From Acestrorhynchus altus (taxonomy: Eukaryota > Chordata > Actinopteri > Characiformes > Acestrorhynchidae), in contig CM067503.1 in assembly GCA_034509495.1 (NCBI GenBank), forward strand, positions 5,282,633 to 5,346,632: a stretch of 64,000 bases of DNA, read 5' to 3'. Shown here piece after piece: positions 49,952 through 63,659 of this stretch. The position numbers were made by a program, and so were the translations under genes. Numbering within the stretch: position 1 is the stretch's first letter; the number at the start of each line of letters is the position of its first letter. The notes beneath the pieces are model-generated. The model was not told where the DNA came from and made no database searches. It was given only the letters and a program-made list of their open reading frames with translations.

Positions 49952-52900
49952 GAGCTCTTTTTCCCTTTTTCTTTTTTTCTGGTGCATTCATTTTGACTAT
50001 CTGATTTTTCTTGATCTCAATTGTTTTAGTGTTCATTTGTCAGTATTTGCCCCTTATACACCTTGCTTTTTTCAGAAAACAAGAAAAAAATCAAAACAAG
50101 CGGATATTTTAGAAGACACTGCTTGCTTTACTAAAAAGAGTAAGAAGTATTTTCAGATTTTTCTTTTATATATACACATATATACATATATATTTTATAA
50201 AGGTTTTGTTAAAATGGGGGAAAAGTTAGCGCTTAGTGGTTTTGTTTGTGTTTTTTTTTGTTTGTTTTTTTATTTAATTTTAATTTTATACTGCTGCTGT
50301 TTTTCCACACAAATTGTAGTGTGGATAGAAACAGAAGAAATAATGTGAACATTTTACACTTTTGCTTTACTTTGTAAGTTTATTACCATTATTATTATTA
50401 TTATATAAATTATTATTAATTTGTAAGATTGGAAAGAATATAGTTTTACATCCCAGCATTTTCTGCAAAGGGGCAAATATGCTTTTTAAAAGGTAGATAT
50501 TGACTGAATCTTAAATCTATCATTGCACCTTAAAATTGATAGCTTGATTGTCAACTACTACAGATGGCACTAAAAAGGCGACATGTATTTCTTGTATTTC
50601 TGCCTCTGTGAAGATGTGGACTTAAAATTTGGAACAAATTGTAAATGCACATCAACCCTAAATCAAGACACAGGACTCTGTGCACTCGTGGACAGCAAAC
50701 TAGTATGTGTACTCTATTCATATACCAATTGTCAATCAGTAACAAATACTAAAATGTGGATTTTTGTTTGTTTGTTTTATTTTACACTATAGAACAAAAC
50801 ATAGTTGGAGAAAAGAAAGGTCAGTGCTTTACACCCCACAAACAGCACGGTTTGCTTTTAGTGCTGGGTAGTAAACTGACTCGTCAGCTCACCATTTTGG
50901 AACTCGTCCACTGGGATATTACAAAAGAGGTGTTCCACCCCGAGTTAATTTCATTCACATTTTTCTCCACAACTTGGACACCACGATCGGTACGGTTACA
51001 TCAGCATATTGAACTTTTCAGTGAGCGGTTTTCTACCACGGACACATGAAATGTAGATCACAAATGGCAGTAGGTTAGCAGAGAGAGAGAGAAGAGAAGA
51101 TTTTAAGAAAAGCGAAGGGAGGGTGTTTGGTAATCTGAGCTTGAATAGACCATGCACAAAAGAAAGAGAGAGAGAGGGAGAGAGAGAAAGACTCTGAGCT
51201 ATATGCAGCAGCTCCCCTGGTCCCCACAGTTCTGCATTTGAGTTGCAAAGTGCCCGCTGCCTGTCCGTCTTTATTGAAGCTGTTCAGGAGCAGGTGTTTC
51301 ATATTGTGCTCCAAATCTGACCCAAGTTCTTTTCTTTGGGAGTGCCCTTATCGCACTCGCCGCTCAACCGTCCTCCTGCCTGGGCTATAATGACTACAAC
51401 TGCACGACTACACAGGCCCTTCCCAGAGAGCATATTGTTTTGTCGCAGTGGTGGGATGGTCCCCGGAGCGCTCAGACATTGGCCTTTCCCAATGAGAAGC
51501 TGATAATTAGTCATGTGACATAGACCAGGTGCAAGCAACTGGCTAGTGGGCAGTTGAGAAGGGTGGTGGTGTGGGGGGGGAGGTCGTTGTAGTAAATGTG
51601 GAAGGTCTGGGCTGCAGTGGACACTGTGCAGCTCAATGGTTTTCTAAACACCCACACACACCCCTCCCCACTTCCATATAGAAGAGCTTGACTAGGTACA
51701 GCTGGGGCCCCTCCCTTCATCCTTCCATTGCGCTCACTCTCACCCTCCTCCCTCCTCTCCTTGCTCCCCTGCTCCTCTGAGCTTTAGTATTCCCATTGGG
51801 GAAAGGGGCCTCCTTTGTCCTGACAAAGAAAAAAAAGTGCAGATTTTATTTCAAAGACGGAGACTAAACCGAGGCAGGGGGACAGTTAGACTACTTGTGT
51901 TAGTTGTTTAAAAATTGTTTTCTGTTTTGTTGGGTTGATGAAAACCCAAATTTTGGGATTCATGAACACAAAAAAGCAAAAAAAAGTCAAATCCTGCAGT
52001 ATTTCTTGGTAACGCTCTTTCGTTTACAAGTCTCTCGAATTTCACTCCCTCCCCAAAATATGTGCAGGGCTAACGTGCGTGAGAGGGACCACAAGTTGGT
52101 CAAAGTTTCCATGGAGTTTCTAACATATGCGGGACATCATGCTGCTACACCCCCCTTCCCCCCCTCAGGCAGCCAATGGGAGAGCGACCTTGAACTTCGA
52201 AATGAAATCAGACAATTGTAATTGACACGAGAGCGAGGGGGGGGGGGGGAAACGCCCCATTTAGCTGCTGCTCAAGCTGAATCAAATTACACACCCACCG
52301 CCTACCACATATCAAGCTAGGGGATTTTGGCAGAGGAGATTAGAGTATTTGGAAGATAGGGAAAGAGTCTCTTTTCGTTCTTTTTTGCCTCAAGAGGGAT
52401 GCTGCGAAAGAAAGAAAGGAGCCACTGAAAAATGTAGTCCATCTGAAATGGGTCAGTTTTGTCCCTTTGGAGACTCCATGCGCCACCGCCACATGTGTGG
52501 GACTGGTCGAATGTTAGGGTAAGCTCTTGATTGTAGCACCAAACAATAGAGCAGACGGTACATTATATATCCCTTGCTGATACTTTTTTATATTCAGTGG
52601 GGCAGTCGAACGGAGTGTTTTTGGAAATGGGGAATTGGGTAGTTAGCAGCAACTACAGAATAATGTGGCAGTTCTTAATTTCTCCAGACCTTGTTCCTTC
52701 TTTTTTTTTTTTGTTCCTGAAAAAAAAATAACGGTACATAGTCGAACTACAAATTTGAATCGTTTACAGTGCTACACTTGGGCTTAGACATTTTAATTCG
52801 AAGTCAGATTTTAGTGGACTAATAAATGAAGCTATTAAAAGCACTTATGCTCCAACTACCCTTAACGTCTGGATAAAAGTGAAGCACCTTATTTCGAGGC

Positions 52901-55900
52901 AAATAGCATGTCTGAAACCAAACATATTCATAGTAGTTGAAAAAACATCTTTTCAGCCTAATGTATATTACTGTTGTTATTATTGTTAATATTGATGTTT
53001 ACACTTTTTTTTACTTTTTTTTTTCACTTTGCACTGGTACAAAATGAAGAGTGATTAAACAAATCTCTCTTTGAACACAATTTGGGTGACGCAGGCTCTT
53101 GCCGAGGTTTTTTGTGTTTCATTTGCAAACTGTAGCTTAATTTCTCTCAAACAAAAAGCAGTGCATGCTTTCGTGGCGTTTTAATGACTTCATCAATCCC
53201 ATTCACTGATCAAGGAAAAACAAATGGAATATTTGGAGGAATGTATGTATGCACATCTTGTGTATTCTTTGAAGCCAAACACCTAAAAACAATTATGCAA
53301 ATCACATGCGCTGGCTTGGATTTTAGAAAACTGTGCCCATGTAGATAAAGAAAAAAAAGGTTTCACGAGCGTATTCCTGAATCTCTACGTTCATCAAGTC
53401 AGGGAATACACAGAGCAATAACAAACTATTGTAACGTAAATAGAACAACCTAGAACAATGAGTAGATCTTAAAGTTGGAAAGAACTTCAGTTTACAAACT
53501 TCGTTTATTTTTAAGTATCTTATTTAGGCATCTTTTTTTATATTCTTAGGCATGTGCATTGTGATGATATATAATCCCAGCATCATTAAAAAGAGGAAAA
53601 CGTAAGATGGAGCCCCCTTAAAATGAACGTTCATGCATTACCTTTTTCTGGAGCAGAATAACTGCAGCGATATTTCCTGTTTGACGAGTTAGAAATGCAA
53701 AAATGAGAGCCTACCAGCATTTTCTAGTTGGTATTATTGTGACCCCCAGTAAGACTAACACTATGATTTTAGTATCAGATTAGGAATTGGATTACTTATA
53801 GAACATTTGTGGCAAATCAACATAATACGTTTTTGGGTGGGATAGGTTTCAGTGTAATAAGACATTTTCCCAGCAAACAAACGGAGCCCGTCATAGCAAG
53901 GAGTCAGGTACATTTTTTTTACAGAGTAGCATTTATTTGCTATTAAATTTAAAAGAATTGTATTTACTCACATATACGAAGATAGATATAAAATGTGACT
54001 ACCATAGGCATATCATGAGAATATATTTCAGTATTTAAGCCAATTATGAAAATATTTTAAAAAGTTAATAATGCTTCTGTTTGACAGTTTCTTTATATGA
54101 TAGTATAACTAGTCGTTATCCCGATAGAAAGTTTAAGTTCGAGTGTTTATGGTAGCCAAAGAACTGAGAAGAGATTAAAAAGTTTAAAACGTACAGTTCA
54201 AATATTCCTATAGCATTAAAGAGTCTGAAAGCCTCAAACAGATCAATAGGACAAACAGATCAAAAAGCTAAAAAGTCCACTCAAAAATATATATATATAC
54301 ACGTGTATATATAAAATCTTACCCATAAAGACATCAATGTAATGACAAATTGCAATAACATTTATTCAGGATAAGCAAGATCATCCGTTTTGTCTCTGAA
54401 CAATAATACAACCAGCAAATTTCATTTAATAGGAAGCATACCTTGTTATACCTAGCTAATTAGCTCCATGATTTGCTCTTAAGCCTATATTCAATGTGAC
54501 AGTTGTACATTAGGAGTGGACACAGGTGTAAAGTTACGAGAGTACGGGGCTGGGAAGTGGTCCAATTCGCAATTTAAGAGGAAGGATTTTAGTTTTAAAT
54601 GACAATGTGTTGTATTTGTGAAGGTAAATATTAAGGAACACTGTGGTTTATAGTAAGTACATAGTGTTTATGGTTTGATAATCCCTTAGATACATATTGG
54701 TTATGCATGCTGATTAATTACAGAGCATTTACCTTCTATCCATTAAAATGTGGATATTAAAGAGCTACATGTAATACAGAGAGCTTTAGTACTTTATTAC
54801 ATCATCTAGTGTTTGAAATAATAATGTATTAAGTTATTTTGTTTCCCCGAAACATTTTATTTTCTTCACCAACTTATAGTATAATCTAATGCACAATTAC
54901 TTAAAATTCAACAATGGCTGTCACAATGTTTCCATAAGGGTACAATCTAACTTTTTGTATAGTAGTGTTATATTTACAATCTGTTGATTTAGTAGTTCAA
55001 GAAACCCCTTTTTTGCTTGATCCAGTTAGCAGGGCTCTAGGCATTTATCTATATCGTCAAGTGAACAGACAAGATGTACATAATGCACTAAAGCATTTCT
55101 AATGCCTTTTCAATAGAGATGGCCAATGCATTTTGAATGTAAACAAAAGACCACCCAATCAGTGTATAATTTTGCCTTTTTGACCATCAATCAAAGACAA
55201 AAGCTTTATGTTTTTGATGCCGTGGTTTAGAGAAATTAGTTGCTCCACCATATCCGTTTAGATTCTCCCTGTAGAAAGCAACTAAGGAACAAATAAGTCT
55301 TATAACATTTTCGTAAGATTCTATTTTGCTAACATGGGTTATTATTTCATAGACAGAGGGAGAGGTCAGTATCTGGATGTTATTTATGAATATCTTAAAT
55401 GAAGCAAACATATTTATAAGTAACTTCAAGACATTTTGTTTTTTTTATTACAAAGTAAAAGTTAATATATTTCTAAAACACATGAAGTTGATTTCTACTA
55501 AAATGATTAAAACTATAGAATTTTTATTTATAAAAGTTAGATAAATCCTTCATACTTCTCTGACAGTGTAAAATGAGGTGGGTGGTGTGGGCTTTCAAAG
55601 GCTTATATTTTAACTTCAGATGTGCACGGTTTTAGAGAAAGATGTGCATTAACAATGGAATAATTTCAGGAAAAAAAAATATTTTTTAGGATTAGGAGGT
55701 ATTTTAGTCACTTCAAGTTTGTGCCTCAAAATCTCATTTTTGCATCGCACCAACACTTGGCTAAAGTGTTGTTGTTTGCATGTCCTTTAACTAACCCCAT
55801 ACTGCTGACTGAATACAGAATCCTTTTCTCCCTCATTTCTTTTATATATATAAGAAAGTATTTTATTTCTTGTATTTTTAAACGCTTCATCTGTTTTGAC

Positions 55901-56935
55901 TGCAGTGAAGTGAATGGGCATCCCAGAGGTGTCTGGAATGGAGAAGCAGGCGGATAATTGTGCATATACACATTTTTGTTCGAGCGTATATCTACTACAT
56001 AAACATTCAGAGAAGTGTACAAATCTCCAATCCGATCCAGCGTCACAGATGTTCTTTACAGCGGACGGTCGTTTGCTACTGAATATGAGAACTGAATGTA
56101 GTAGATCTATGCTGGTTGCAGCGCACACACAAAACACTCAACTATTTCATAATACAGTAGTACAATACAATGCATGTATCTTATCATCACCAGGCCTGGA
56201 ACACAGTACTGAAAATGTTATGTTGCGTACAAGTGGGGGGGCTTTTGTACACACTACACACTGAAGGGCTGATGCTTACTTCTTTTTTTCGCTTGTAGAT
56301 TTTCACCATCACTTCAGATTCTAGCGCGACATGACGGTGGCTTGTTGATTTCAAGCTTGCGTTGAAAAGGATGGTCCTCAGCTCTAACTTTATGGTGAAA
56401 GTGTATCTCAACTCTGTTTTGACTTCGTAATGGCAAAGGTAAACTGTGTAGCGTGGTATGTTTTTCAGTATGATAGGGACACAAAAGGGGGCTATAGGGG
56501 TGATCATTTTCTTGGTCTTGCTTTGGGTGGATAACTCCGGTCCAACGGTCTGTCTTTGGTAGCTTTCAGAATCTTCCAACACAGTAGAAAAGTGTTTCAT
56601 ATAACTCATGTAGTGGTCTTAGTGCATTAGTTTGGACCAGCATCTCCTGCTGTTAGTGTTTGGTTTCTCAATTGTGAGTGAGAAGGGTTTGCCATACCAT
56701 AGTCTTGGCTAGCCAATACTTTCAGAAGTCTTCTTTTAACTTTGTCATTCAGTGTCGTGCCCACACGAGGCATACAAAAATTGCAGGTTGATTTCTTAGC
56801 ACATGTTCTTTGTGAGTTTTCATTTTTTGATATTTGATCAATGTATCTATGCCATACTAGTTTTGATTTGGGTTATTTTCAAATTTCAAATGTATTGTAA
56901 ATGTTTCTAATAAAACAAATTTAATAATCTCCAAA
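49952..56935 (+). other. Probable long 3' UTR of mex3a
   Basis: No coding frame, splice pair or known transposon is recognised in this 7-kb stretch, in contrast to the repeat-dense DNA upstream. It starts at the mex3a stop and ends at an AATAAA. An internal AATAAA at 52821-52826 could give a shorter form. MEX3 genes are known for long conserved 3' UTRs; the extent here is inferred. Confidence 0.5.
56909..56914 (+). terminator. Candidate mex3a polyadenylation signal
   Basis: AATAAA on the plus strand, followed by AT-rich and then T-rich sequence. It lies about 90 bp from a candidate signal for the convergent Rab gene. Confidence 0.45.
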
Positions 56936-56999
56936 TTTGTTGGGTTTGTTTAAATTTAAGACCAGTGTGAGACTGAATGAGGCAAGCGCAGAAATACAC

Positions 57000-57005
57000 T
57001 TTATT
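57000..57005 (-). terminator. Candidate polyadenylation signal of the Rab11-class gene
   Basis: TTTATT on the plus strand is AATAAA on the minus strand, about 2.54 kb downstream of the Rab stop codon. It faces the mex3a signal. Confidence 0.45.
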
Positions 57006-59544
57006 CATATTACACAGATATAAGCATGACCATAAAACCCCTCCTCCACCCCATCACCCCATCCAGTGTGAACAACACAAGTGCTAAAGAAACAGCCAAG
57101 TCACATTTTTCTTATTTCACTCGTCGCAGTTGCATTTCCACTCAGGGTCACATGGTTGGCCACATGGTCTAGTTATGAGAACACAGTAAGATGTAAGGTG
57201 CATATTTCCGCTGAATACCACAGGAAAGAATGGCATTCTCCACAGCTTATAGACCGCTGTGAGCCTTAATTTCACATCACCATGTAATGTCCCACCCTTA
57301 GTGCAATGGAATAGTATGTAATTTTCCATTAGTGTTTCGAATAACAAACCTTATTGCCCTTTTGACTGAAACGATTATTGGGTGAAAGGTATTGTTGCAC
57401 TCTAATGAAGAGAAAACGAGAAAGACTAATAATAGCAAATTTCAAAACCACATACAACCATACCTAGTCAAAGAGGCAGCATCGTTTTATAAATAGCAGT
57501 CTAAAAAAGGGGAGTCTTAACTCTAGTATGAAATTGTTTCTTTCGTCGTACACAAAACAGGAGTAGACTGACGGTTGTAAAAATGAACAATAATCAATGA
57601 TCATTGCGAAAGAGTGTTCTTAAAACCGATCACTGTTAAACACACACTTTATACAGTTGTTTTTTTTGTCTCTGCTTCTTTGTTTTAAAGACAACTGCCA
57701 TTTTTAACTTCATCACTGTTGTGTGGTCACTTCAGCACCTGCCCACTGGCTTCTACTGTAAGTGTATTTCAAGTCAACAGCTCTTCTGTTATGCTACTGA
57801 GTACGTAAGAGAAATGCCTTCATAAATGCCTATTATGAATGATAACTTCCTGTCACACAACAACCTTGTATCTCCAGTTTCCTTTTAATTCCAATAGGAT
57901 CGTGGTACCTGATGATGATGATGGAATAACTGATAAACCATGACCTTTCCTAAGACTGTCATCATACCATGAAAATCTCACACCGTTGCAAACCTACACG
58001 CAAGGTTTTTGCATGATGACGATGTAATTAAGACGTGGTAGAGTGTGATTAGGTTGAAAAATGCTGCTTTATTTTAGTACAGAATAATTAAGTGACTTTC
58101 ACCACAGCACCCTTTCCTTTTCCTAACCTGACCTACAAATTTAGCCCTGCATCCCTTTGACCACACCACCCAGATATTTCCACAACTACAACAAGAAAGA
58201 GGGAAGAAAGGCTAGCGAGGGAGAGATGGGACACAATTAACAGAGATCCCGGAGGATATGGCTCTCTTCAGGTTACATATGGCAGATTATAGTGGTGGGC
58301 AATGAGGATTTCACTTACAGTAAGACAAGCCCCTTCCAGTACATCAGAAACTCCTCAGTGAGCAGCTCCCAGCGCCACTGTTGCTCAATCCTGCAACATA
58401 ATACATCCACCTAGAGGATGAGCCTCCAGCCTGAGGGGCTGCTTCCTGCCTTGGTCTTAGTCCCTGCCTCTCTTGTTTTCTAGCCAAGGGGGGAAAAGTT
58501 AAAAATCACTATTACCGAAAGAACAACACCCTAAAAAATACACGAATGCAAAACCATTTAAATCCAGTCAAGACATCCTTCCAACAAAACTGCTGAAAAA
58601 GCTAATTGTGCAGTTTTCCGGTTCGGGCTTAGAAAACACCAGTACATCATTTAAAGCAGACTATAATCATAAACGCAAGCGTAAAGCTGTCAATTAAACT
58701 TAAATGACAGACACTTTAAGGTCCTGCTCAGAGTAAGATGCGTTTACTCCTTGTTCTGGGTGCCCTATGTACAGAAGACACTCTTAATTAACGACATACA
58801 ATATGAATGAACCCATAAATAAAACAAAGTCTTAATGTAGGCAGAACAACATATTAACATGACCGTGTGAAGCAAAATCTGCTGCGATGCATTTTTTAAA
58901 AAAATCCACAGGCTCTCAGCATTTAATCTCAACAATATAATCTCTGATATTTCAATGCATTAAATAAAAAGAGCTTCACAAATGGACAATACAGGACATC
59001 GTGAGATGGACTCCGTTTCATTGGGCGTTTCCCTTGTTCAAAGATGCAACTAAACACTGGGCATCCGTCGACTGTTTAATAGAAGCTAGACTCGAGGTGT
59101 AGTGGTTAATAAAGATAATGATAAAACACAGATTTTCACCGTAGTGCCCTCCTTTCTAAAACTGTTTATACGTGGTTTCTTCGAGTACCACTGCACATTC
59201 TACTCAATATTCAGTGAAGACGTTCCAGCATTTTGTTTGTAACCGTTTTTGACAGAAGTGCCATCTCCCAGTGTCATCTCTAACTAAATAAACAAAAATA
59301 TTCATTGTCCAGTTTGTATTTTTAAAAATCCTTGCTCCTTTCTCTCTTTTTCCATCATTAAAGCTCATAAATTGCTAAAATAAGGGCATAACCGATAAAG
59401 CTTGTTGCATTTGATAATGACAGGCTGCATAGTGAGTGACGATCACAAACTAGGCAGAGCTGGACATGTGCGAGGCTCGTCTTGCAGCCCGTGGCCAGCC
59501 TGATGTCGGTTTTACCCATGATCCCTTGGTGCTGTGGTGGCTGC
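57006..59544 (-). other. Probable 3' UTR of the Rab11-class gene
   Basis: No gene or recognisable transposon is found. The stretch continues from the Rab stop codon to the candidate minus-strand AATAAA. Its full inclusion in the transcript is inferred. Confidence 0.4.
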
Positions 59545-60684
59545 TCAGTTGTTCTGGCAGCAGACGTTTTGCTTGGCAGAGCTCTGGGTGGGCTGCACTG
59601 TGATGGGCACTACGTTGGAGTTGGGCGAGAAATCGGCATCACCACGCCCTGAGATTTGCCTCTGAGAAACAATGCGATAGATTGCTGCGCGAGAGAGAGA
59701 CAGACAGAGACAGAGAGAGAGAGTGAGAGAGAGAGAAATGTTTGGGGCGGGGGGTGGGAGGGGGGTTGCTTTCAGACAATACTTGCACGTTCAAAAGTGG
59801 TTAACAATGCAAAATGGATAACTATATTACACATATTCAGACAAAATGTGCTAAAAGGCCAATAATAACAACTCTATTAGCAAGACCCTTCTGTAATGTC
59901 TCTACACTTTCAGTAGCAAATAAAGATAATTTGACCTGAAAACGTGTTAATTCACAGGAGACTTACACAAGTCAGTGGCTTAGAATCTGCTGCCACCTAA
60001 TGGCAGTGAACCAAACCATAGGACTGTGCTTCAGACCGTCTGCACTGAAGAATAAATAATGCACTGAACTGATTTAAATGTCAAACATTTCTACAGTTAT
60101 GAACACTCATGAACAAGTACATGGAAAAAAAACCCCATTGTGCTGAAAATTCATATCAATTCATATGGAATTGATATAATGAACACATTTAAATTAAGCA
60201 ACACTTTAGTTTATATACAGTATTTTTCTGTAGCTGCTCTGAACACAACCATTGTGAATAGGCCAATAAAAATGCTCTAAAATTACATTTAATTACTCTT
60301 ACTTCACATTATCTGCAATTCAGAGTTGAAAAGCTTCCCTTGTAGCATCACCATTTTGGATTTTTCCATTCGACAGTGACGATTTATGGGCAGATCAAAC
60401 ATTTTCTATTTTGTTGATTTTCTAAATGAAAGTAAGTGAACGAGCTGAAATATGCCATTTATCTGCACATTTTAAAAACAAAATAGAAACTCTGACTGAA
60501 AACACTGGAAAACACTTTCACAGGCCATATTTAATGTTTGGGTTTCTTTGCAATATATTATCTAAACAGTACTTAAGCTTTACTGAACTTACTTTAAAAA
60601 AGGAACATCAAGTAAAATATCCAGGGGTCCCCGAATCTTCATACAACTATTTGTTTGTATGTATATAAATACATGTGTGAGATA

Positions 60685-60758
<74 letters not shown>

Positions 60759-63344
60759 TAAAGAGCACTGACCTGTGAGAATGGTCTGGAAGGCAAGCTC
60801 TACATTAGACGAGTCTAAAGCAGAAGTCTCGAGGAAAGAAAGCCCATGCTTCTCTGAGAAACAAAATCCAGAAACATGAAGACGTTAAGCTCACAGTGGG
60901 ACTGTATCTTAACTTCCCCATCCTTCTGTATTTCTCAGTGTGTATGAGGAGAGAATGGCCTTCAAATCTGAGCATCTGGTTTCCAAGCCTGGATTTTGTT
61001 CTGACTGGAAGGCAACAGTTAATGTAATTGATTGCAATGCTGGGTAGGTGTGACACTACGTGGCCAAAGTATAGAATTAAAAACTGGACTGAAGGTCCAG
61101 ATATGAAGACCTCTAGTCATTTATTTTTGAGCTATGGAAGGAATTATGTATTTCCTGCAGATAAACAGCCAAGTCTGGGTAATAACATCTGGACCACTCT
61201 TCAGTTCCAATGGTGTTTTTCAGTCTGAAGTATAATGTAGTTTATAAAGGTGTGCAATATTTCACTGTACTGTTATGAATTCTGTATTAGTAATAAATGC
61301 CTTTCATAGTATATAATGGATCAGTGCTTAATTATAAAGAGTGGAATTATTCCTGTTCAATTGGATGTACTTCAGTGAACTTAAAACATTAATGTACTAA
61401 ATATGGGACAATACTTGGATAGCAGTTTTTAAAATATGCTGCTACCAGTAAATTTTATCTGCATGTCAGAATACTGCCTGCAAATATGCAGATCATATGA
61501 TTTAATAAAATTGGCCACCCCTAGTATATGGTCACAAACATAGCAACATCCACCATTACATAACATCCGTTTGTACGTTTGTTATCCATCTATATAAAGG
61601 CTCATTTGTCAAAGTCAAAAATGGCAGAAATGGTCAAGAATGTGAACCTCTTTTTTTAAAAATAAGATTTTATTAATCTTCCTAAAAGAACATGTTTTGA
61701 ATGTGCATTTCTCTAATTTATGAGAGTAGCTACTTGTGTGATTACATTGTTATTACTTCTTTGCTGTTTAACATCTGCGTATTCGTGGGACTTCTACAAA
61801 AAGTGCGAGGACCAAAGCAGCTGAGCAGAGCCGAGCGTTTAGCAATCACACAACCTACATCTCTGTCAGCCCTTAAGAGGCCGTGTGCTCAACCTCAGCC
61901 TGACTGGGGTATGGGAAGATGGAGATGTACTCACAACAACAGTCCATGTCAAGCAAAAGTACAACCACGGAAACATTTTCAAATGTCTTTGCTTCAGGAA
62001 TGTGTGTGGCTGCGGTAAAATAAAGCAGACTATTCGTTGCAAATTCTATTCAAACGCAAGCAAAGATATCAGTGAAAACTGGAAGCTGAAGGCTTGAAGC
62101 TTCATGCTGTGTCATAAAGAGAGCTCCTAAGGCTACGCCCTTTATCATGTGCATTCACGTGCACGCGATAAAGAAAATTAAATACAAGGAACTTGGTTGC
62201 CCTTCACCAAACTCACCTCTCAAGTCCTGCTATTTAAATGACGTGTCAAAGACGTGAGGTAATGACACAGTTCAGAAGATGCTTTGCAGACGACAAAGCA
62301 TGGACAATGTGATGGTCAGCGACACCAGCTTTCTGAGTGAATCCACCTTTCTTTACAACTTTACATCATTTTAATTTGAGTGGTTCAATAATCAGGTAAA
62401 CTAGAGGCTTAAATCAAAGAGATGACCTGAGGTGGGCGTCTCAAAGCCAAAATGGTTGCAAAGCTTTATTGGTCTTTAGCTTTCATACTTCGAGGACGTG
62501 CCTCAAAGTGCTTTACAGTACAGAATTAAGCAACGGATGTAAAACTATGATAAATAGAAAATGCGCATGTGTACACGTATGTGATGTCTATGTGCATGCA
62601 AAGACTCTGCTCCACACCCCTGCTCTCAGCTCCCCTCCACCCCACCTGCTTTCTCACCCACAGACCATGGAGGGGCCATAAGACAGGGCTCTGGCATGAA
62701 GATGAGTCTGTATAAAGAGGGAATTAATGTAGTGAAAAGGATTTAACGTTCCCCCCTAATTCTCCTTTTCACGTCAATCTATATCGCCGTTGAGTTAAAA
62801 TATATCGGGATATGATTTTATCCATACTGCCCAGTTACAGTTATGCTACCATTACAGTTAGTGTTACAGTCACACTTATCTACAGATAAGGCAGATCACA
62901 GTGACAGTAAGATGAATCATTAGTAGCTAAAAGCTGTGTAAGGCATAGATGACACCTCAGAGAAAGCCGAGTGTGAAGCTGAACAAGTTCTCCGTTCCTT
63001 CAGTCCTGATTTCAGTTGTTCAGAGGCCACATCAGCTCACTGCTCTTCGTCTCAAGTCAGCAAACGAAGCACTAGATTACGTGTATATTGAATGTAAAGG
63101 CTTCTGCGTGTAACAATAAAATTCACCAATAAACGCCAGTTAACCCTCACCTGAAAACGCTTTGGCCTCATCTGTAGGCACGGCCCTCAAGTGCCGCAGG
63201 TCACTTTTGTTGCCTACCAGCATGATGACAATGTTGCTGTCGGCATGGTCCTGCAGCTCCTTCAGCCAGCGCTCCGCATTTTCATACGTCAGATGCTTTG
63301 CGATGTCATACACCAGGAGAGCACCCACCGCACCTCGGTAGTAT
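59545..63344 (-). CDS. Rab11-class small GTPase, last three coding exons (5' part off the window)
   Basis: Minus-strand coding exons are 63151-63344, 60773-60853 and 59545-59684, all GT-AG and phase-compatible. They encode about 137 C-terminal residues of an expected 215 or so. Rab11 GTPases direct recycling-endosome and post-Golgi traffic. Visible are YYRGAVGALLVYD after switch II, GNKSD (guanine-specificity motif NKxD), ETSAL (G5) and a C terminus ending CCQNN, a double-cysteine geranylgeranylation site like CCQNI/CCQNL of Rab11. DHADSNIVIMLVGNKSDLRH and SPNSNVVPI favour Rab11A over Rab11B and differ from Rab25. The paralogue is not settled: rab11a-like, or a teleost duplicate. P-loop and switch I lie beyond 64000. 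The usual Glu before IYRIVSQ is Ala, encoded across the last splice junction. Confidence 0.9.
59688..59740. repeat. GA-rich tract in the Rab intron
   Basis: Imperfect GAGAGA/GACAGA run directly upstream (in gene direction) of the last exon, giving a CT-rich polypyrimidine tract for its acceptor. Confidence 0.8.
60687..60757. repeat. (CA)n microsatellite
   Basis: About 71 bp of CA, starting 16 bp beyond the donor of the 60773-60853 exon within the last Rab intron. Confidence 0.95.
60854..63150 (-). other. Rab intron
   Basis: Contains a short MITE-end fragment at about 61083-61112 (like 23.67 kb). No further exon is seen. Confidence 0.6.
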
Positions 63345-63659
63345 CTGCAAGCACGGTCCATATGAATTTTAAGTGTGATCAGAGATAATGAAGACATGAA
63401 TGTCTGGAAGGTCATGTTAGCAGATAATATCGTGACAATTCCTGCGAGTCCACTAAATCCACAGGAATCCAACCAAGCTGGCAACTGATTAACATAGCAT
63501 TAAATATCTCAAACTGTGCACCAACGTTTCTGATCCACACACTCATTTATTTAAACCGCGGCTGGATTCACACACGTCTTAAGAAAGAAATTGTTAGACA
63601 TGCATTTTTCTTAACTTCACACTCTTCTATATATTGTATTCATTCCTTAACTTTTTCAA

